A stretch of 64,000 nucleotides of DNA from positions 124,001 to 188,000 of the forward strand of contig WIAF01000005.1 of assembly GCA_014055465.1 (NCBI GenBank), written 5' to 3'. Below are positions 1-9,755 of the stretch, in pieces (within the stretch, counting starts at the first letter, position 1; the number at the start of each line of letters is the position of its first letter). The notes beneath the pieces were generated by a model. That model did no database searches. It saw nothing but the letters and a program-made list of their open reading frames with translations, and had not been told where the DNA came from. This DNA is from Nitrospira sp. CR1.1 (GTDB lineage: Bacteria > Nitrospirota > Nitrospiria > Nitrospirales > Nitrospiraceae). Made by a program: the position numbers and the translations under genes.

Positions 1-1
1 C

Positions 2-205
2 TTTTTGGTAGGTTACGGGCTTTGCCGGATTATCGTCGAGTTTTTTCGGGAGCCGGACGCTCAGATCGGCTTTCTTGTCGGGACGATTTCAATGGGCCAG
101 ATGCTTAGCATCCCCATGATCGTCGCAGGAGTAGTGATCCTCGCGATGGCCTCTCAGCGAAAGCGCCCCCTCGGATCAGACTCCGGCTCCGCCGCCCCGC
201 TGTGA
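2..205 (+). CDS. lgt: Prolipoprotein diacylglyceryl transferase, C-terminal end (partial)
   Basis: The open frame enters from the left edge and ends with TGA after about 67 codons. The residues ([16 protein letters not shown], then [17 protein letters not shown]) match the end of Lgt: the R-x-x-x-E-x-F-R-E-P-D block followed by G-x-x-S-M-G-Q-x-L-S and a final membrane helix. Lgt is the inner-membrane enzyme that moves diacylglycerol from phosphatidylglycerol to the lipobox cysteine of prolipoproteins. That suits a window with many lipoprotein genes. Only the C-terminus is visible, so the start and catalytic core cannot be judged. Confidence 0.9.
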   Translation, partial: FLVGYGLCRIIVEFFREPDAQIGFLVGTISMGQMLSIPMIVAGVVILAMASQRKRPLGSDSGSAAPL

Positions 206-227
206 GGCTCACGCGTGCGTCAACTCA

Positions 228-632
228 TTATTTGGGGTTGGCGTCCATCCAGGACTTCTTCTCCAGAGTGAGTTCACTGTCGTACTTCCTGAGCGGCGGC
301 GCGTCCCAGATGACTTTGTTGCCGGGGGCCAGATTGGCCGCGGCGACATAATGTTTTTTAGCTTCGGCCTTCTCGCCAAGTTTTTCCAAAGCCAACGCCA
401 GATTATAGTGCGCTTCCGCGAGCGCGTGATCGGCCTGGATCGTCATCTGGTATACGTCACGTGCTCCGGCCCAATCTTCTTTCAGGAGCAACTGATTGCC
501 CTGCTCCAACTGTTGACTCACCGCCGCACTGGTTCCGGTCGGCGCATGGAGCGGCCGTATCTCGGCTTTACGAGGCCCCGCACAACTGACGACCGTCAGC
601 ATCATCATGACCATCCATCCGAAACGTGTCAT
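228..632 (-). CDS. TPR-repeat lipoprotein
   Basis: 134 residues. The N-terminus is a short lipoprotein signal ending in a lipobox (LTVVSC, Cys17). Residues about 40-110 form tetratricopeptide-like helices, with the pattern A-x-x-x-Y-x-x-A-(I/L)-x-x-x-x-x-x-A-x-A-x-x-N-L-A-L-A-L-x-x-x-G (DWAGARDVYQ, LAEAHYNLALALEKLGEKAEA). TPRs mediate protein contacts, so this is probably a membrane-anchored scaffold facing the periplasm. It is convergent with lgt and lies just downstream of the addA-like gene on the same strand. The partner is unknown. Confidence 0.75.
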   Translation of the reverse strand: MTRFGWMVMMMLTVVSCAGPRKAEIRPLHAPTGTSAAVSQQLEQGNQLLLKEDWAGARDVYQMTIQADHALAEAHYNLALALEKLGEKAEAKKHYVAAANLAPGNKVIWDAPPLRKYDSELTLEKKSWMDANPK

Positions 633-648
633 GCCTTCTCCCTTTTGT

Positions 649-3600
649 TCAGGTCCGAACCGTCACGCCCAACCGGAGAAAAATAAATTCGAATCCTTCG
701 ACCGGTTCTCCCAATGACAACGTGACTGCCTCCCGGTACAACCGCGCTTGCTCACGATACATGTCTACCCTGGCGTCGGCCTGGTCGAGCGGGATCATAT
801 CCGTCTTGTAATCGGCAATCCAGAGTCGGCCGTCGAAACGGTACAGCAGATCAATCGCGCCTTCTAAAATCTGCCGGCCGTTGTTCCTGGGTATCAAGAA
901 AGGCATCTCCCGCCCAATCACCGTTACTCGTCGCAGGCGCTCGTACGCAGGTGACTGCGCAAAGGTTCGCAGGAGCGCATGAACGTCCTCAGCCATTGCC
1001 TGCCGCGCGGCTTCCTCCGGCTCATCGATCGCCAGAGACGCCCCGGTGATCGCTGCCACTTGCGACTCCACGTCAGCACCGAAGTCCCAATGTTGCAGAA
1101 CCCGGTGTACGATCGTTCCAATCGCTTTTCCCGAAATTGAGTCTCGCCCCTGTCGGGATGATTGGGCAGTTGAAGAGGCCGACGCAGCTGGCTTTCGAAT
1201 GAAATTCGAAGGCGAGACGATCAGAGATTCCGCACGATGCTCCTCCCAAACCCGATCACGTTGCGCCCAGCGATCGGAGAACGCCTGATCGAAGGGGCTC
1301 TCTTCTAACACCGTCGGCTGCTGCCGTACCCTCGAAGGCGGACGATCTTCTCCCATGAGGATGGTTTGTCGCAGGCCAACCCCGCCCACGGATAGATCGC
1401 CCTCCCCATTCCCGTCCAGTTCAGTTCCGGCCGCCTGTTCCAGCAAATCCAGCAGGGCTCCACGCACCCGGCGCTTCGGCAAGGCTCCCGACAACACCAG
1501 GGACTCGCGTGCCCGAGTCATTCCGACATAAAACAGCCGGCGGCGTTCTGCCTGTTCCCGTATACGCGCTTTTTCCGCAACCAGGACCGCACCCGCCGTG
1601 CACAGCCTGCCGAAGTCGAGCCCCTGCATGCCGGTGGACCAATCATGCCAAATCTGGGGTCGGGCGGGGCCTCGACCGGCCCCGTCCCCGTGGTGCAAGC
1701 CGGCCAGAATCACCAGAGGAAACTCCAACCCCTTAGCCTTATGAATGGTCAACACCCGTACCGCATCGAGCGTATCCTCCGACAGCGCGCTCTCCGCTTC
1801 GTCCGGTTGCTGGGTCAGTCGCTCCAGCATCAGCTCGACGAACCCGTTCAGCGTAAGAGCCGGCCGACCAGCCAGATCCGCCGCCATCTGCCGCACCTTC
1901 AGCAGATTCGCCACGGCCTGTTCCCCGTGGATCGAAGCCGCAGCCAATTCGAGCAGCGGAAGTTGCTGAAACACCAGATCTACAACCTCGGGTAACGGAC
2001 AGCGGGGAGCCTGCTCTTGCAATCTCGCGAGCGCCGCGTACAACCGCCGGAGCGGCTGAGCGTGGGGACTGTTCCAGTTCGCCAGCCGGACGGCTTCGCG
2101 ATAGTCCAGCGCCTGCGCTTCCTGCAGGCTCACCAATGCGGAATCCGGCAGGCCGCCTATCGGCGACCGCAAGACGCCGACCAACGCAATACGGTCGTGG
2201 GGATTCTCGATGCACCGGAGGATGTTCACGAGATCAATGACTTCCTGCCGGCGATAAAAATGCTTCTCGCCATCGATGATGTACTGGATGTCATGCCGCC
2301 GGAGCGCCTCCAGATATTCTTCGGCCTGCGTCAATTTACGAAAGAGCAGTGCGATATGGCCGGGGCGCAACCTGCTGTCAGTGCCCGTCGCCGCGCCCTG
2401 CGGTTCCGATGGGCTCAGTAACCGGGAAAGCATGGCTGCGATATGCTCGGCTTCCACCCTGGTGGCCGCGGCTGAATCCAGGTCGTCCTCCTCTTCCGAC
2501 CTCACCAGCCGGAGTTCGACGCCGGGATTGCGAAACTGACTCGACCGATTGGGTTGCACCGTCAAGGGCACGTTCGGCGGCTGCACCGACGGCTGCGCGA
2601 TCAGGAGGCGGCTAAACACTCCATTGACCAAGTCGAGCACCTGGGCATGGCTGCGGAAATTCGTCGTGAGTTCACAGCGCAAGGCGCCGCCCCGTTCCAG
2701 CCGCTCGACGACATGATCGAAAGCTTCGATATCAGCCCGCCGAAAGGCGTAAATCGACTGCTTCGGATCGCCGACGATGAACAATTTGCCCGATTCTAGC
2801 CCCGTATCACGCCAGGAAGAGGACTGCTCACCCAGCCGCTCCGCCAGATACAACACGATCTCGTATTGCACCGGATCGGTATCCTGAAACTCATCCACCA
2901 ACAGCGCGCGATAGCCTCGCTTCAACTGCTCACGAATCATCGGATGGTCGCGGAGCAAGCTGCGGGCCTTCCCCACCAACCCGTCAAACGTCAGCCAGCC
3001 TGTATCCAGAAACGATGTCCGTACCGTCAGGACAAACGGCGTCAGCACCTCGAGCAGCTGCCCCAGCACTCCATGATCGACCTTGAGCAACCGGCTGGCG
3101 ATCCGCTGGAGTGATTCGGCCTCCTCAAAGTCTTCATCCGCCCAGCCGGTCGGCGCCTTGCCGAGATCTTTGACCAGCCACTCTTGAGATTCAGCCGGAA
3201 GCGCATCGATTCCGTTCAGGCCGTGCGTCAGCAGGAGGCCGAACAGATCGGTGACGGCGGCCAGAATCGACTCAACCTTGCGGCGTTTCAGGCTGTCATA
3301 CCGGGCCAGGAGCCCTTCTGCTTGTGCTTTGCGATCGGCGAACCAGTCGCGCAGCGTCTGGTTAAGACGGCCCTCCGATATCTGTTCCTTTAGTCCATGG
3401 AGATCGATCAAATCGCTGTGCAGGCTGTAGGCCAATTGCCGCAAGTCTTCCAGGCCGAATGCCGTCAGGAGCGCCCGCCAACGCGCATGATCAGCTCCGG
3501 TCGGCCCCAACTGATCATCCAACCAGAGTTCCCACTCCGCGGTAAAATGTTCTTCAAAGCGCGATCCATCTTCATCCGTTTGAAAGGTCGGGCTGACTCC

Positions 3601-4044
3601 GGCCTCGATCGGATACAGGCGCAGCAGGTGAGCGGCAAAACTATGCAACGTCCCGATCTGAGCCTTTTCGACATCGCGTAACGCGGCCTCGGCACGGGCC
3701 ACAATTTCCTCGGTGGTCCACCCGAACCGCATGCGCAGATCGGCAATCGACACCGTGCCGCTTCCGGTGGCCGGATGGTCCCGCGCTTCGAGGCTTACCA
3801 ATGATCGTAGGCGCTCGCGTAAACGGAGTGTCATTTCCGTCGCCGCCTTGTTGGTGAAGGTCAAGGCCACGATGCGCGACAGGTCCAGCGGGTCGGACCG
3901 GCGCATGAGGAGGTACAAGAGCCTGTTGACCAGCAAGGTCGTTTTGCCGGTTCCCGCTCCGGCGATCACCACGACATTGCGGTCAAACGTGGTGGCCGCC
4001 GCTTCCCGCGCCGCTTGATCTGGAATCTGCCCCTGGTCAGTCAC
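649..4044 (-). CDS. addA: UvrD/AddA-type helicase-nuclease
   Basis: 1131 residues from a GTG start at 4044. That start is chosen because AGAAGG lies about 6 bases upstream and because it overlaps the upstream gene's stop as GTGACTGA; a longer open frame to 4209 would overlap much further. Superfamily 1 helicase motifs are clear: Walker A AGAGTGKTT (about residues 27-35), GTLHSF (about 130), VDEFQDTDP (about 381-389), VGDPKQSIYAFRRAD, HKAKGLEFPLV and YVGMTRAR. The C-terminus has a PD-(D/E)XK nuclease signature, EGAIDL followed by DYKTD (about 1078-1082). This is the AddA/RecB-like architecture for processing double-strand breaks ahead of RecA loading. The annotation is well supported; the symbol is by analogy with the B. 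subtilis-type addBA order. Confidence 0.88.
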   Translation of the reverse strand: MTDQGQIPDQAAREAAATTFDRNVVVIAGAGTGKTTLLVNRLLYLLMRRSDPLDLSRIVALTFTNKAATEMTLRLRERLRSLVSLEARDHPATGSGTVSIADLRMRFGWTTEEIVARAEAALRDVEKAQIGTLHSFAAHLLRLYPIEAGVSPTFQTDEDGSRFEEHFTAEWELWLDDQLGPTGADHARWRALLTAFGLEDLRQLAYSLHSDLIDLHGLKEQISEGRLNQTLRDWFADRKAQAEGLLARYDSLKRRKVESILAAVTDLFGLLLTHGLNGIDALPAESQEWLVKDLGKAPTGWADEDFEEAESLQRIASRLLKVDHGVLGQLLEVLTPFVLTVRTSFLDTGWLTFDGLVGKARSLLRDHPMIREQLKRGYRALLVDEFQDTDPVQYEIVLYLAERLGEQSSSWRDTGLESGKLFIVGDPKQSIYAFRRADIEAFDHVVERLERGGALRCELTTNFRSHAQVLDLVNGVFSRLLIAQPSVQPPNVPLTVQPNRSSQFRNPGVELRLVRSEEEDDLDSAAATRVEAEHIAAMLSRLLSPSEPQGAATGTDSRLRPGHIALLFRKLTQAEEYLEALRRHDIQYIIDGEKHFYRRQEVIDLVNILRCIENPHDRIALVGVLRSPIGGLPDSALVSLQEAQALDYREAVRLANWNSPHAQPLRRLYAALARLQEQAPRCPLPEVVDLVFQQLPLLELAAASIHGEQAVANLLKVRQMAADLAGRPALTLNGFVELMLERLTQQPDEAESALSEDTLDAVRVLTIHKAKGLEFPLVILAGLHHGDGAGRGPARPQIWHDWSTGMQGLDFGRLCTAGAVLVAEKARIREQAERRRLFYVGMTRARESLVLSGALPKRRVRGALLDLLEQAAGTELDGNGEGDLSVGGVGLRQTILMGEDRPPSRVRQQPTVLEESPFDQAFSDRWAQRDRVWEEHRAESLIVSPSNFIRKPAASASSTAQSSRQGRDSISGKAIGTIVHRVLQHWDFGADVESQVAAITGASLAIDEPEEAARQAMAEDVHALLRTFAQSPAYERLRRVTVIGREMPFLIPRNNGRQILEGAIDLLYRFDGRLWIADYKTDMIPLDQADARVDMYREQARLYREAVTLSLGEPVEGFEFIFLRLGVTVRT

Positions 4045-7000
4045 GCGCCGCCTTCTGTGATCGCACAGTTCGCAGGACGCTGGCCTGTGATGAACGGTAT
4101 GCGCGCCACCAGCTGGGCTGGTGAGCTTTCCGACAGGCTGCCGAAAATTCGCAATGGGCGCAGTGAGCCGTATCCGGCACGATGAAATGCCGTCCGCTCC
4201 GGATGCCATCGACCAGCAGGTGTACGGTTCGGCTCAGCAGCGGACCGGAGGGACCTTGCCAGGAAGAGGCCGCAAACGACGCGCGCTCAATCATCGGCAT
4301 TCCCTGTGGCAGGAGATAGAAAAAGTCCACCTGCTCAGGGTAAAGGCCGGACACTGGTTCGTTTAAGCTGTCGACAGCCATCAGGGCGTAGAGCGCGGGC
4401 TGTAAGTGATACGCGCGCACCGCCGCTTGCAGGAGCTGACGATCCTTCGCCTCTACCCGGTCACTCGTGCGATATTTGTAATCGATCACCTGTATCGCAC
4501 CGGAAACCGGATGCCGGTCAAGACGGTCCCATCGGCCGCGCAGTGGAATACCGCCTCCTCCCGTCTCATCGGGCAGAGTCCCCTTCGCATCGATTTCGCA
4601 TTCCACCGGGACGAACCCTGAGACAGCGACCGCCTCGCGATCGAACAGGACCGTGGCTTCGACCAGGCGTTGAACCGTTTCCTGAGCCAATCTCCAGGTG
4701 AGGGCATATCCGGTCCCATGGGTCCTTGCATAGGTGGCGAAGGCCTGCGTGACGGCCCGAGTGACTTCTGCCGTGACAGCGGCCGTGGACGAAGTGGCGG
4801 TCGCCCACCCCTGCTGAATCAGCGCCTGATAACAGAGCCGCAATGCGTCATGGCACAGCTGTCCCATGGCCGGCGGTGAGAGTTCCATGGATACCGTTTG
4901 ACGCACCGCTTCAAGGTCGAGCACCTGAGCAGAAAAATATTGGAAAGGGCAACGGGCGTAGGTCTCCAGGGCGGTCGGCGAGACCCCGCGCTCAGAGAGA
5001 CGGGTCCAATGAGCGGTCGCATCCGCGAGCATGCCGTCGTAGGCGCTCAATGCCGGCACGCCGCTTTCGATCAGGCCTTGCGCCACGAGGCCATGAGCAA
5101 ACACGTCCCCGTCGCGTCCCCCCGCCCGCAAGAGGGCGGACACATCGCGTCCCTGCAATACGCTGCTGACAGCGAGTTCTTCTCTCGTCAAGAGCGCCGG
5201 ACTGAACAGGGACAGTGCGGTGCGATCCTTCCACCGGCGCGGTACGGCGAGCAGAGACTGTGTGTTTGCGACATGCGGCACCGCTCCGATGGCATCCAGA
5301 TACCCCGACGGCGCCAACGGCCGCCCGGCCGCGTCAGCCCGCTGATACGACAGGTACAGACGCTCGTGCGCCGAGGCCCGCAGAAGTTCGAACAGCAACG
5401 CTTCTTCACCATAGCCCTGCAGTTTTTGATCGATCTTGTAGCCCAGCGTTTCACTCAAGACGAGACGGTGGCTGTCGCGTAGAAATCCGTCTTCGTGAAT
5501 GAAACGGGGAAACACTTTTTCATTCATGCCGACGATAAAAACCGCGCGGAAGCCCAGCCCCCTCGCCGCCATCGCATCGAGTATCTGAACGCCCTGATGG
5601 GATGGAAGTGTCAGGGCGCAGGTCGTTCGCTCCAGGATTTCCTCGAACGTGTCCGTCCATTGCTGCCAGGTGATCTGGACATCGAGCCGATCCAACCCGC
5701 GCAGTTGCGCAAGGACCCCGCCGAGTGCCTCGGTGACAGTGCCAGCCCCCTCCTCCTGCGCCTCGACAACATCGGACGCACCCAGGGGGATGGAAAGATG
5801 TTCCTCCGCCAGCGCACAGAAGGCCTCCGTCAACGAGCCATAGCCGCCGGTCACCGGCAAACCCGTGACTCTGGCGATCAGTGGTGAGAGGCAGTCCCAG
5901 AGCAAGCGGAGTTGTGGCCCGTCAATCGAGAGCGCCTTGAGCGCATCGGCGGAAGACTCATCATCTGTAGCTATCCAGGACTCGAGATGTCCTAGTTGAG
6001 CCAGCCGCCGCCACTCCTCCTCGCCTCTGGTGATGCCCAATGCGTGCACGGCCAATCGCCAGAGGTCAGGTCGTGGCGGCACCCCTCCCTGCGAACTCAT
6101 GAGCCGCCGATTCCAGGGCGAGGTAATGACTTCGAGCACGGCCTGACGATGCAAACTACTTCCCTTGAGCCGGGCCAGATGGAGCAGTGTTTTGACGGCC
6201 GGTTCTTGTAACAACGGGACAGTCGCGGTGGACGTAAATGGAATGCGATGCTGATCGAAAATGCGTCTGATCGCCGATTGATAGGGCACGAGGGTGCGTC
6301 CCACGACCCCGATGTCATCAAAGCGATACCCATGCGTTTCGACCAACGTGAGGATCTGTTTGCAGACCAGCGTCAACTCATCGTCGATTCCCGCCGCATT
6401 TCGTACTTCAACCGATACATTGACTGTTCCAGGATCAGACTCGACTCTCCGCGTTGAGGAAGGAGGCGGCGCCGCGCTGCTTCCGGCCAGTGGATACAGG
6501 TACCGTTCAAGAAACTGCTGCGCGAACCCGTAGGCAGGCTGAGCATCGACCGGAAAATACACCGTAACCGGAAGAGTTGCGGCCAGAGATTCCAGCAGCG
6601 TCAGCTGAGTCTGCGTAAGATCATAAGAACCGTAGTACCAGAGTGCGTCAAGGCCTCGCAGGAACGGCGAGGCAGGCACAGACTCAGTGACGAGCGAAGC
6701 CAGGTCGTCCGGGGATCCGATGCCCAACGCCGCACTACCTTCTCGAACCGCCGCGTATAAGGTAAATAATCCTTTGAGCTTTCGGCCGTCCTCCGGCGGG
6801 AACTGCCCTTCCTCCACTGCGCGTATCGCCAAAGCCGAATCCACAGTCGCATCCTTCAGGTCACGCAGACTCGCCCAAAGAGCCGTCCAGGCCCCGTGGG
6901 GGAGTTGGGACAGACGGAGGGGCTCGGTCTGCGGCACCTGACGTCGTCCGATATGCCGCAGCAGATGCTCGAAGAATATATCGGATACCAGATCCATCTG

Positions 7001-7261
7001 CCGCACCGGGCCCGCTCCTTCAGCCATGCGGCGTTCACGGTCCACATGGAGGGACAGCTGATGAAATGAAAGGATGTGGACATTGAGCAATGAAAGCTTG
7101 TGCTGCAGGATCAGGAGGCGCTTGAGCGAACGACGGAGTTGATCGGAGGGTACGATGATCGCGAGCAAAGCTAGCGGGTTCTGTGCTTTCAGAGCGCGGA
7201 GATCGTGAACGAGGTGCGTCTCGAGTGCGGGATGGAATGGGCCGGTGACGAGGCGGAGCAT
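4037..7261 (-). CDS. addB: AddB-like PD-(D/E)XK exonuclease subunit
   Basis: 1074 residues. The N-terminal half resembles an inactivated helicase fold (LLAIIVPSDQLRRSLKRLL near residues 32-50), as in AddB/RexB. The C-terminal third carries the nuclease: S-P-T-A-L-E-T-Y-A-R-C-P-F-Q-Y-F, GRWDRLDRHP and VIDYKYR. A cysteine in the CPFQYF block together with C-x2-C-x5-C at residues 1034, 1037 and 1043 matches the four-cysteine iron-sulfur cluster that staples the AddB nuclease domain. The gene overlaps the downstream addA-like gene by 8 bases, so the two subunits are probably translationally coupled. It is the first gene of this cluster, with about 100 bases of non-coding DNA upstream. Confidence 0.85.
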   Translation of the reverse strand: MLRLVTGPFHPALETHLVHDLRALKAQNPLALLAIIVPSDQLRRSLKRLLILQHKLSLLNVHILSFHQLSLHVDRERRMAEGAGPVRQMDLVSDIFFEHLLRHIGRRQVPQTEPLRLSQLPHGAWTALWASLRDLKDATVDSALAIRAVEEGQFPPEDGRKLKGLFTLYAAVREGSAALGIGSPDDLASLVTESVPASPFLRGLDALWYYGSYDLTQTQLTLLESLAATLPVTVYFPVDAQPAYGFAQQFLERYLYPLAGSSAAPPPSSTRRVESDPGTVNVSVEVRNAAGIDDELTLVCKQILTLVETHGYRFDDIGVVGRTLVPYQSAIRRIFDQHRIPFTSTATVPLLQEPAVKTLLHLARLKGSSLHRQAVLEVITSPWNRRLMSSQGGVPPRPDLWRLAVHALGITRGEEEWRRLAQLGHLESWIATDDESSADALKALSIDGPQLRLLWDCLSPLIARVTGLPVTGGYGSLTEAFCALAEEHLSIPLGASDVVEAQEEGAGTVTEALGGVLAQLRGLDRLDVQITWQQWTDTFEEILERTTCALTLPSHQGVQILDAMAARGLGFRAVFIVGMNEKVFPRFIHEDGFLRDSHRLVLSETLGYKIDQKLQGYGEEALLFELLRASAHERLYLSYQRADAAGRPLAPSGYLDAIGAVPHVANTQSLLAVPRRWKDRTALSLFSPALLTREELAVSSVLQGRDVSALLRAGGRDGDVFAHGLVAQGLIESGVPALSAYDGMLADATAHWTRLSERGVSPTALETYARCPFQYFSAQVLDLEAVRQTVSMELSPPAMGQLCHDALRLCYQALIQQGWATATSSTAAVTAEVTRAVTQAFATYARTHGTGYALTWRLAQETVQRLVEATVLFDREAVAVSGFVPVECEIDAKGTLPDETGGGGIPLRGRWDRLDRHPVSGAIQVIDYKYRTSDRVEAKDRQLLQAAVRAYHLQPALYALMAVDSLNEPVSGLYPEQVDFFYLLPQGMPMIERASFAASSWQGPSGPLLSRTVHLLVDGIRSGRHFIVPDTAHCAHCEFSAACRKAHQPSWWRAYRSSQASVLRTVRSQKAARD

Positions 7262-7361
7262 CTAACGGAAATGAGCCATAGTCAATGGTACATGTTCAAC
7301 AGCCTGCATAAGGCCGATCGTGATTCACGACTCAACATTGACCGGTTGAGCGGTACGGCCG

Positions 7362-7526
7362 TTAGCCGGTTTCCGGGCCGAGCAATTCACCGTTGCAATC
7401 GACACAGGCCCAATCGCCATCGATAAATTTCATCGGATCGCCGCAGGTGCCGCATTCCGGCGGCGGCCCCTTGTCGATCACGGGAAGAATCGGCAATTCA
7501 AAATCATCGTCATCGGGAACGGTCAT
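7362..7526 (-). CDS. Small zinc-ribbon-like protein, 54 residues
   Basis: ATG at 7526, preceded by GGAGAG at good spacing. The product starts with an acidic stretch (MTVPDDDDFELP) and then has two cysteine pairs: ECGTC at residues 24-28 and CVDC at 41-44. C-x2-C...C-x2-C is a typical zinc-ribbon arrangement, with K-F-I-D-G-D-W-A between the pairs. It lies 12 bases upstream of the stop-to-start gap of nothing else and just upstream of the thioredoxin-fold gene's downstream end, on the same strand. No specific family was recognised; a role in binding protein or nucleic acid would be a guess. Confidence 0.65.
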   Translation of the reverse strand: MTVPDDDDFELPILPVIDKGPPPECGTCGDPMKFIDGDWACVDCNGELLGPETG

Positions 7527-7538
7527 AGCTCTCCGATC

Positions 7539-7805
7539 TCACGCGCCCTGCGGTTTCATCTTCAGCTGCAGCGCCTTTTCAGCGCTTTGGCGAGGCGGCA
7601 CCCCGACGAACGTCAGCCGACCGTCGATAATGGTCGCGGGCACCGCCCGGACCGAATGCCGATTCGCCAATTCCTGGCCGTCCGGGGTCGTAATATCGAC
7701 CTCGCGATAGCTAAAGCTATACTTTACCCTAAGTTCCTTCCAGAGGCGCTTCGCCGAAGGACAGGCTCCGCAGGTCGGTGAATGCAATAAGGTGATATTC
7801 GGCAT
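7539..7805 (-). CDS. Glutaredoxin/thioredoxin-fold protein
   Basis: 88 residues from ATG at 7805, chosen because GGAGAGGGG precedes it and the fold begins directly (MPNITLLHSPTCGACPSAK). The C-G-A-C active-site pair sits at residues 12-15. The later cis-proline loop (RAVPATIIDG) and the G-x-P-x-x-x-x-A-E-K-A-L helix are as in glutaredoxin-like and NrdH-like proteins. The expected role is thiol-disulfide exchange in the cytoplasm. A longer open frame upstream (to 7934) shows no signal or domain and overlaps the pgm promoter region, so it was not used. The zinc-ribbon gene follows 12 bases downstream. Confidence 0.8.
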   Translation of the reverse strand: MPNITLLHSPTCGACPSAKRLWKELRVKYSFSYREVDITTPDGQELANRHSVRAVPATIIDGRLTFVGVPPRQSAEKALQLKMKPQGA

Positions 7806-7873
7806 GGTCAACCCCTCTCCTTCTCGTGAGCGGATCTTAACACCCGCGCGGAGGAACGCGCAACCGCACGCAC

Positions 7874-7902
7874 CTGACATTCCAGGCCCAAGTGTATATA
7901 CT
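7874..7902 (+). promoter_or_regulatory. Candidate sigma70-type promoter of pgm
   Basis: CTGACA (7874-7879) and TATACT (7897-7902) are separated by 17 bases. The -10 element lies 58 bases upstream of the pgm start codon. Each element differs from the E. coli consensus at one position. This is a sequence match only. Confidence 0.45.
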
Positions 7903-7960
7903 GAACGGGTCCTGACCTGGCACTCGTCATCCACCCATCATCAATTGTATTGAGGCGACC

Positions 7961-9613
7961 ATGGCTCACCATCCGCGCGCCGGTCAACCGGCCCAACCAG
8001 AACAGCTCGTTGATCTCACCCGACTCGAACAAGCCTATTACCAGGACACGCCAGACCCGGCTGATCTTCAACAGCGCGTGAGTTTCGGCACCAGCGGTCA
8101 TCGCGGCTCATCCCTGAAGCGGACGTTCAACGAGGCGCACATTCTGGCTATCACCCAGGCAATCTGTGAGTACCGTACCAAGGCCGGCGCCACCGGCCCC
8201 CTCTTCATCGGCAAGGATACCCACGCCCTCTCCGCCCCTGCCCAGCGCACCGCGCTGGAGGTGTTGGCCGCGAACGGCATTCACGTCCGCATGGATACAC
8301 ATGATGGCTACACCCCTACCCCGGTGATGTCCCATGCGATCATCGACACGAATCGCGATCGAACCTCCGGCTTGGCTGACGGCATCATTATTACACCGTC
8401 GCACAATCCGCCGGAAGACGGCGGCTTCAAGTACAATCCGCCCCACGGAGGCCCCGCCGATACCGATGTGACAAAAGCCATCGAAAATCGCGCCAATGAA
8501 CTCCTGGCGGCCAACCTTCAGGGCGTGAAACGCATGCCCTACGAACAGGCGCTTCGAGCAGCCAACACGGCGCGATACGATTTCGCCGGAACCTACATCG
8601 CAGACCTCGCCAATGTCGTCGATCTCGATCGCATCAAGGCCGCCAAGCTCCGCCTTGGCGTGGATCCGCTGGGCGGCGCTGCCGTGGCCTATTGGCGTCC
8701 GCTGGCTGAGCGGTACGGATTGAATCTGCAGATCGTCAACGAATCGGTCGATGCCACCTTTCGCTTCATGACGCTGGATTGGGACGGAAAGATCCGTATG
8801 GACTGCTCCTCTCCCTACGCGATGGCGTCGCTCATCACCCTGAAAAACCGATTCGATCTGGCCTTTGGCAACGATACGGATACGGATCGCCACGGCATCG
8901 TGACACCCAGCGCCGGGTTGATGAACCCCAACCACTATCTCGCCGCGGCGATCGCCTATCTGTTCACCCATCGCCCCGGTTGGAAAAGCAGCGCGGGAAT
9001 CGGCAAGACCATCGTCAGCAGCAGCATCATTGACCGCCTCGTCCGCTCGTTGAAACGCCGGTTGGTTGAAGTGCCGGTGGGATTCAAATGGTTCGTTCCC
9101 GGCCTCAGCGACGGCTCGTTGGGATTCGGCGGGGAAGAAAGTGCGGGCGCGGCGTTTCTTCGCCGTGACGGCGCCACCTGGGTGACCGATAAAGACGGCA
9201 TCATCATGAACTTACTCGCAGCGGAGATGCTGGCGGTGACAGGGAAGGACCCGGCGCAATTGTACGGTGAATTAACGGCGCAACTCGGCGAGCCGGTGTA
9301 CGAGCGAATCGATGCGCCTGCAACGAGGGCCCAAAAAGCCGCACTGCAAAAACTTTCCCCGCAACAAGTGCGGAGCAAGGAACTCGCCGGAGAACCCATT
9401 ACCGCCATGCTGACAGAAGCGCCGGGAAACAAGGCCTCGATCGGCGGGCTCAAAGTGACCACCGCCAACGGCTGGTTTGCCGCCCGCCCGAGCGGAACGG
9501 AGGATGTGTATAAACTCTACGCGGAAAGTTTCAAGGGACAGGCTCATCTCCTTCGGATTCAGGAGGATGCGCAGGCATTGATCAAGCAGGTGTTCTCCAG
9601 CGCGGGCGCCTGA
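7961..9613 (+). CDS. pgm: Phosphoglucomutase (alpha-D-glucose-specific)
   Basis: 550 residues, close to the 546 of E. coli Pgm. It interconverts glucose-1-phosphate and glucose-6-phosphate, linking glycolysis to glycogen and cell-surface sugar synthesis. The phosphoserine loop [11 protein letters not shown] places the catalytic serine at residue 147. The metal-binding loop is [10 protein letters not shown] (about 304-313), the sugar-specificity loop is GGEESAGA, and the phosphate-binding loop is [10 protein letters not shown] near the C-terminus. The N-terminal FGTSGHRG motif is also intact. The gene appears monocistronic, with a good promoter upstream and about 140 bases of non-coding DNA after it. 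Confidence 0.95.
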   Translation: MAHHPRAGQPAQPEQLVDLTRLEQAYYQDTPDPADLQQRVSFGTSGHRGSSLKRTFNEAHILAITQAICEYRTKAGATGPLFIGKDTHALSAPAQRTALEVLAANGIHVRMDTHDGYTPTPVMSHAIIDTNRDRTSGLADGIIITPSHNPPEDGGFKYNPPHGGPADTDVTKAIENRANELLAANLQGVKRMPYEQALRAANTARYDFAGTYIADLANVVDLDRIKAAKLRLGVDPLGGAAVAYWRPLAERYGLNLQIVNESVDATFRFMTLDWDGKIRMDCSSPYAMASLITLKNRFDLAFGNDTDTDRHGIVTPSAGLMNPNHYLAAAIAYLFTHRPGWKSSAGIGKTIVSSSIIDRLVRSLKRRLVEVPVGFKWFVPGLSDGSLGFGGEESAGAAFLRRDGATWVTDKDGIIMNLLAAEMLAVTGKDPAQLYGELTAQLGEPVYERIDAPATRAQKAALQKLSPQQVRSKELAGEPITAMLTEAPGNKASIGGLKVTTANGWFAARPSGTEDVYKLYAESFKGQAHLLRIQEDAQALIKQVFSSAGA

Positions 9614-9755
9614 GAGGAGGCTGCACAATCAGCACGCTCCAAGATACCGACCTCTTCATCTGCGGCACCTGTGCTGGACAGGCGTTTGAGCGTCCGGCAC
9701 TTGCGTGCTATGAGCTCGACTTACAGGCTCTGAAGTCCAGCTATACTTAGACAGT

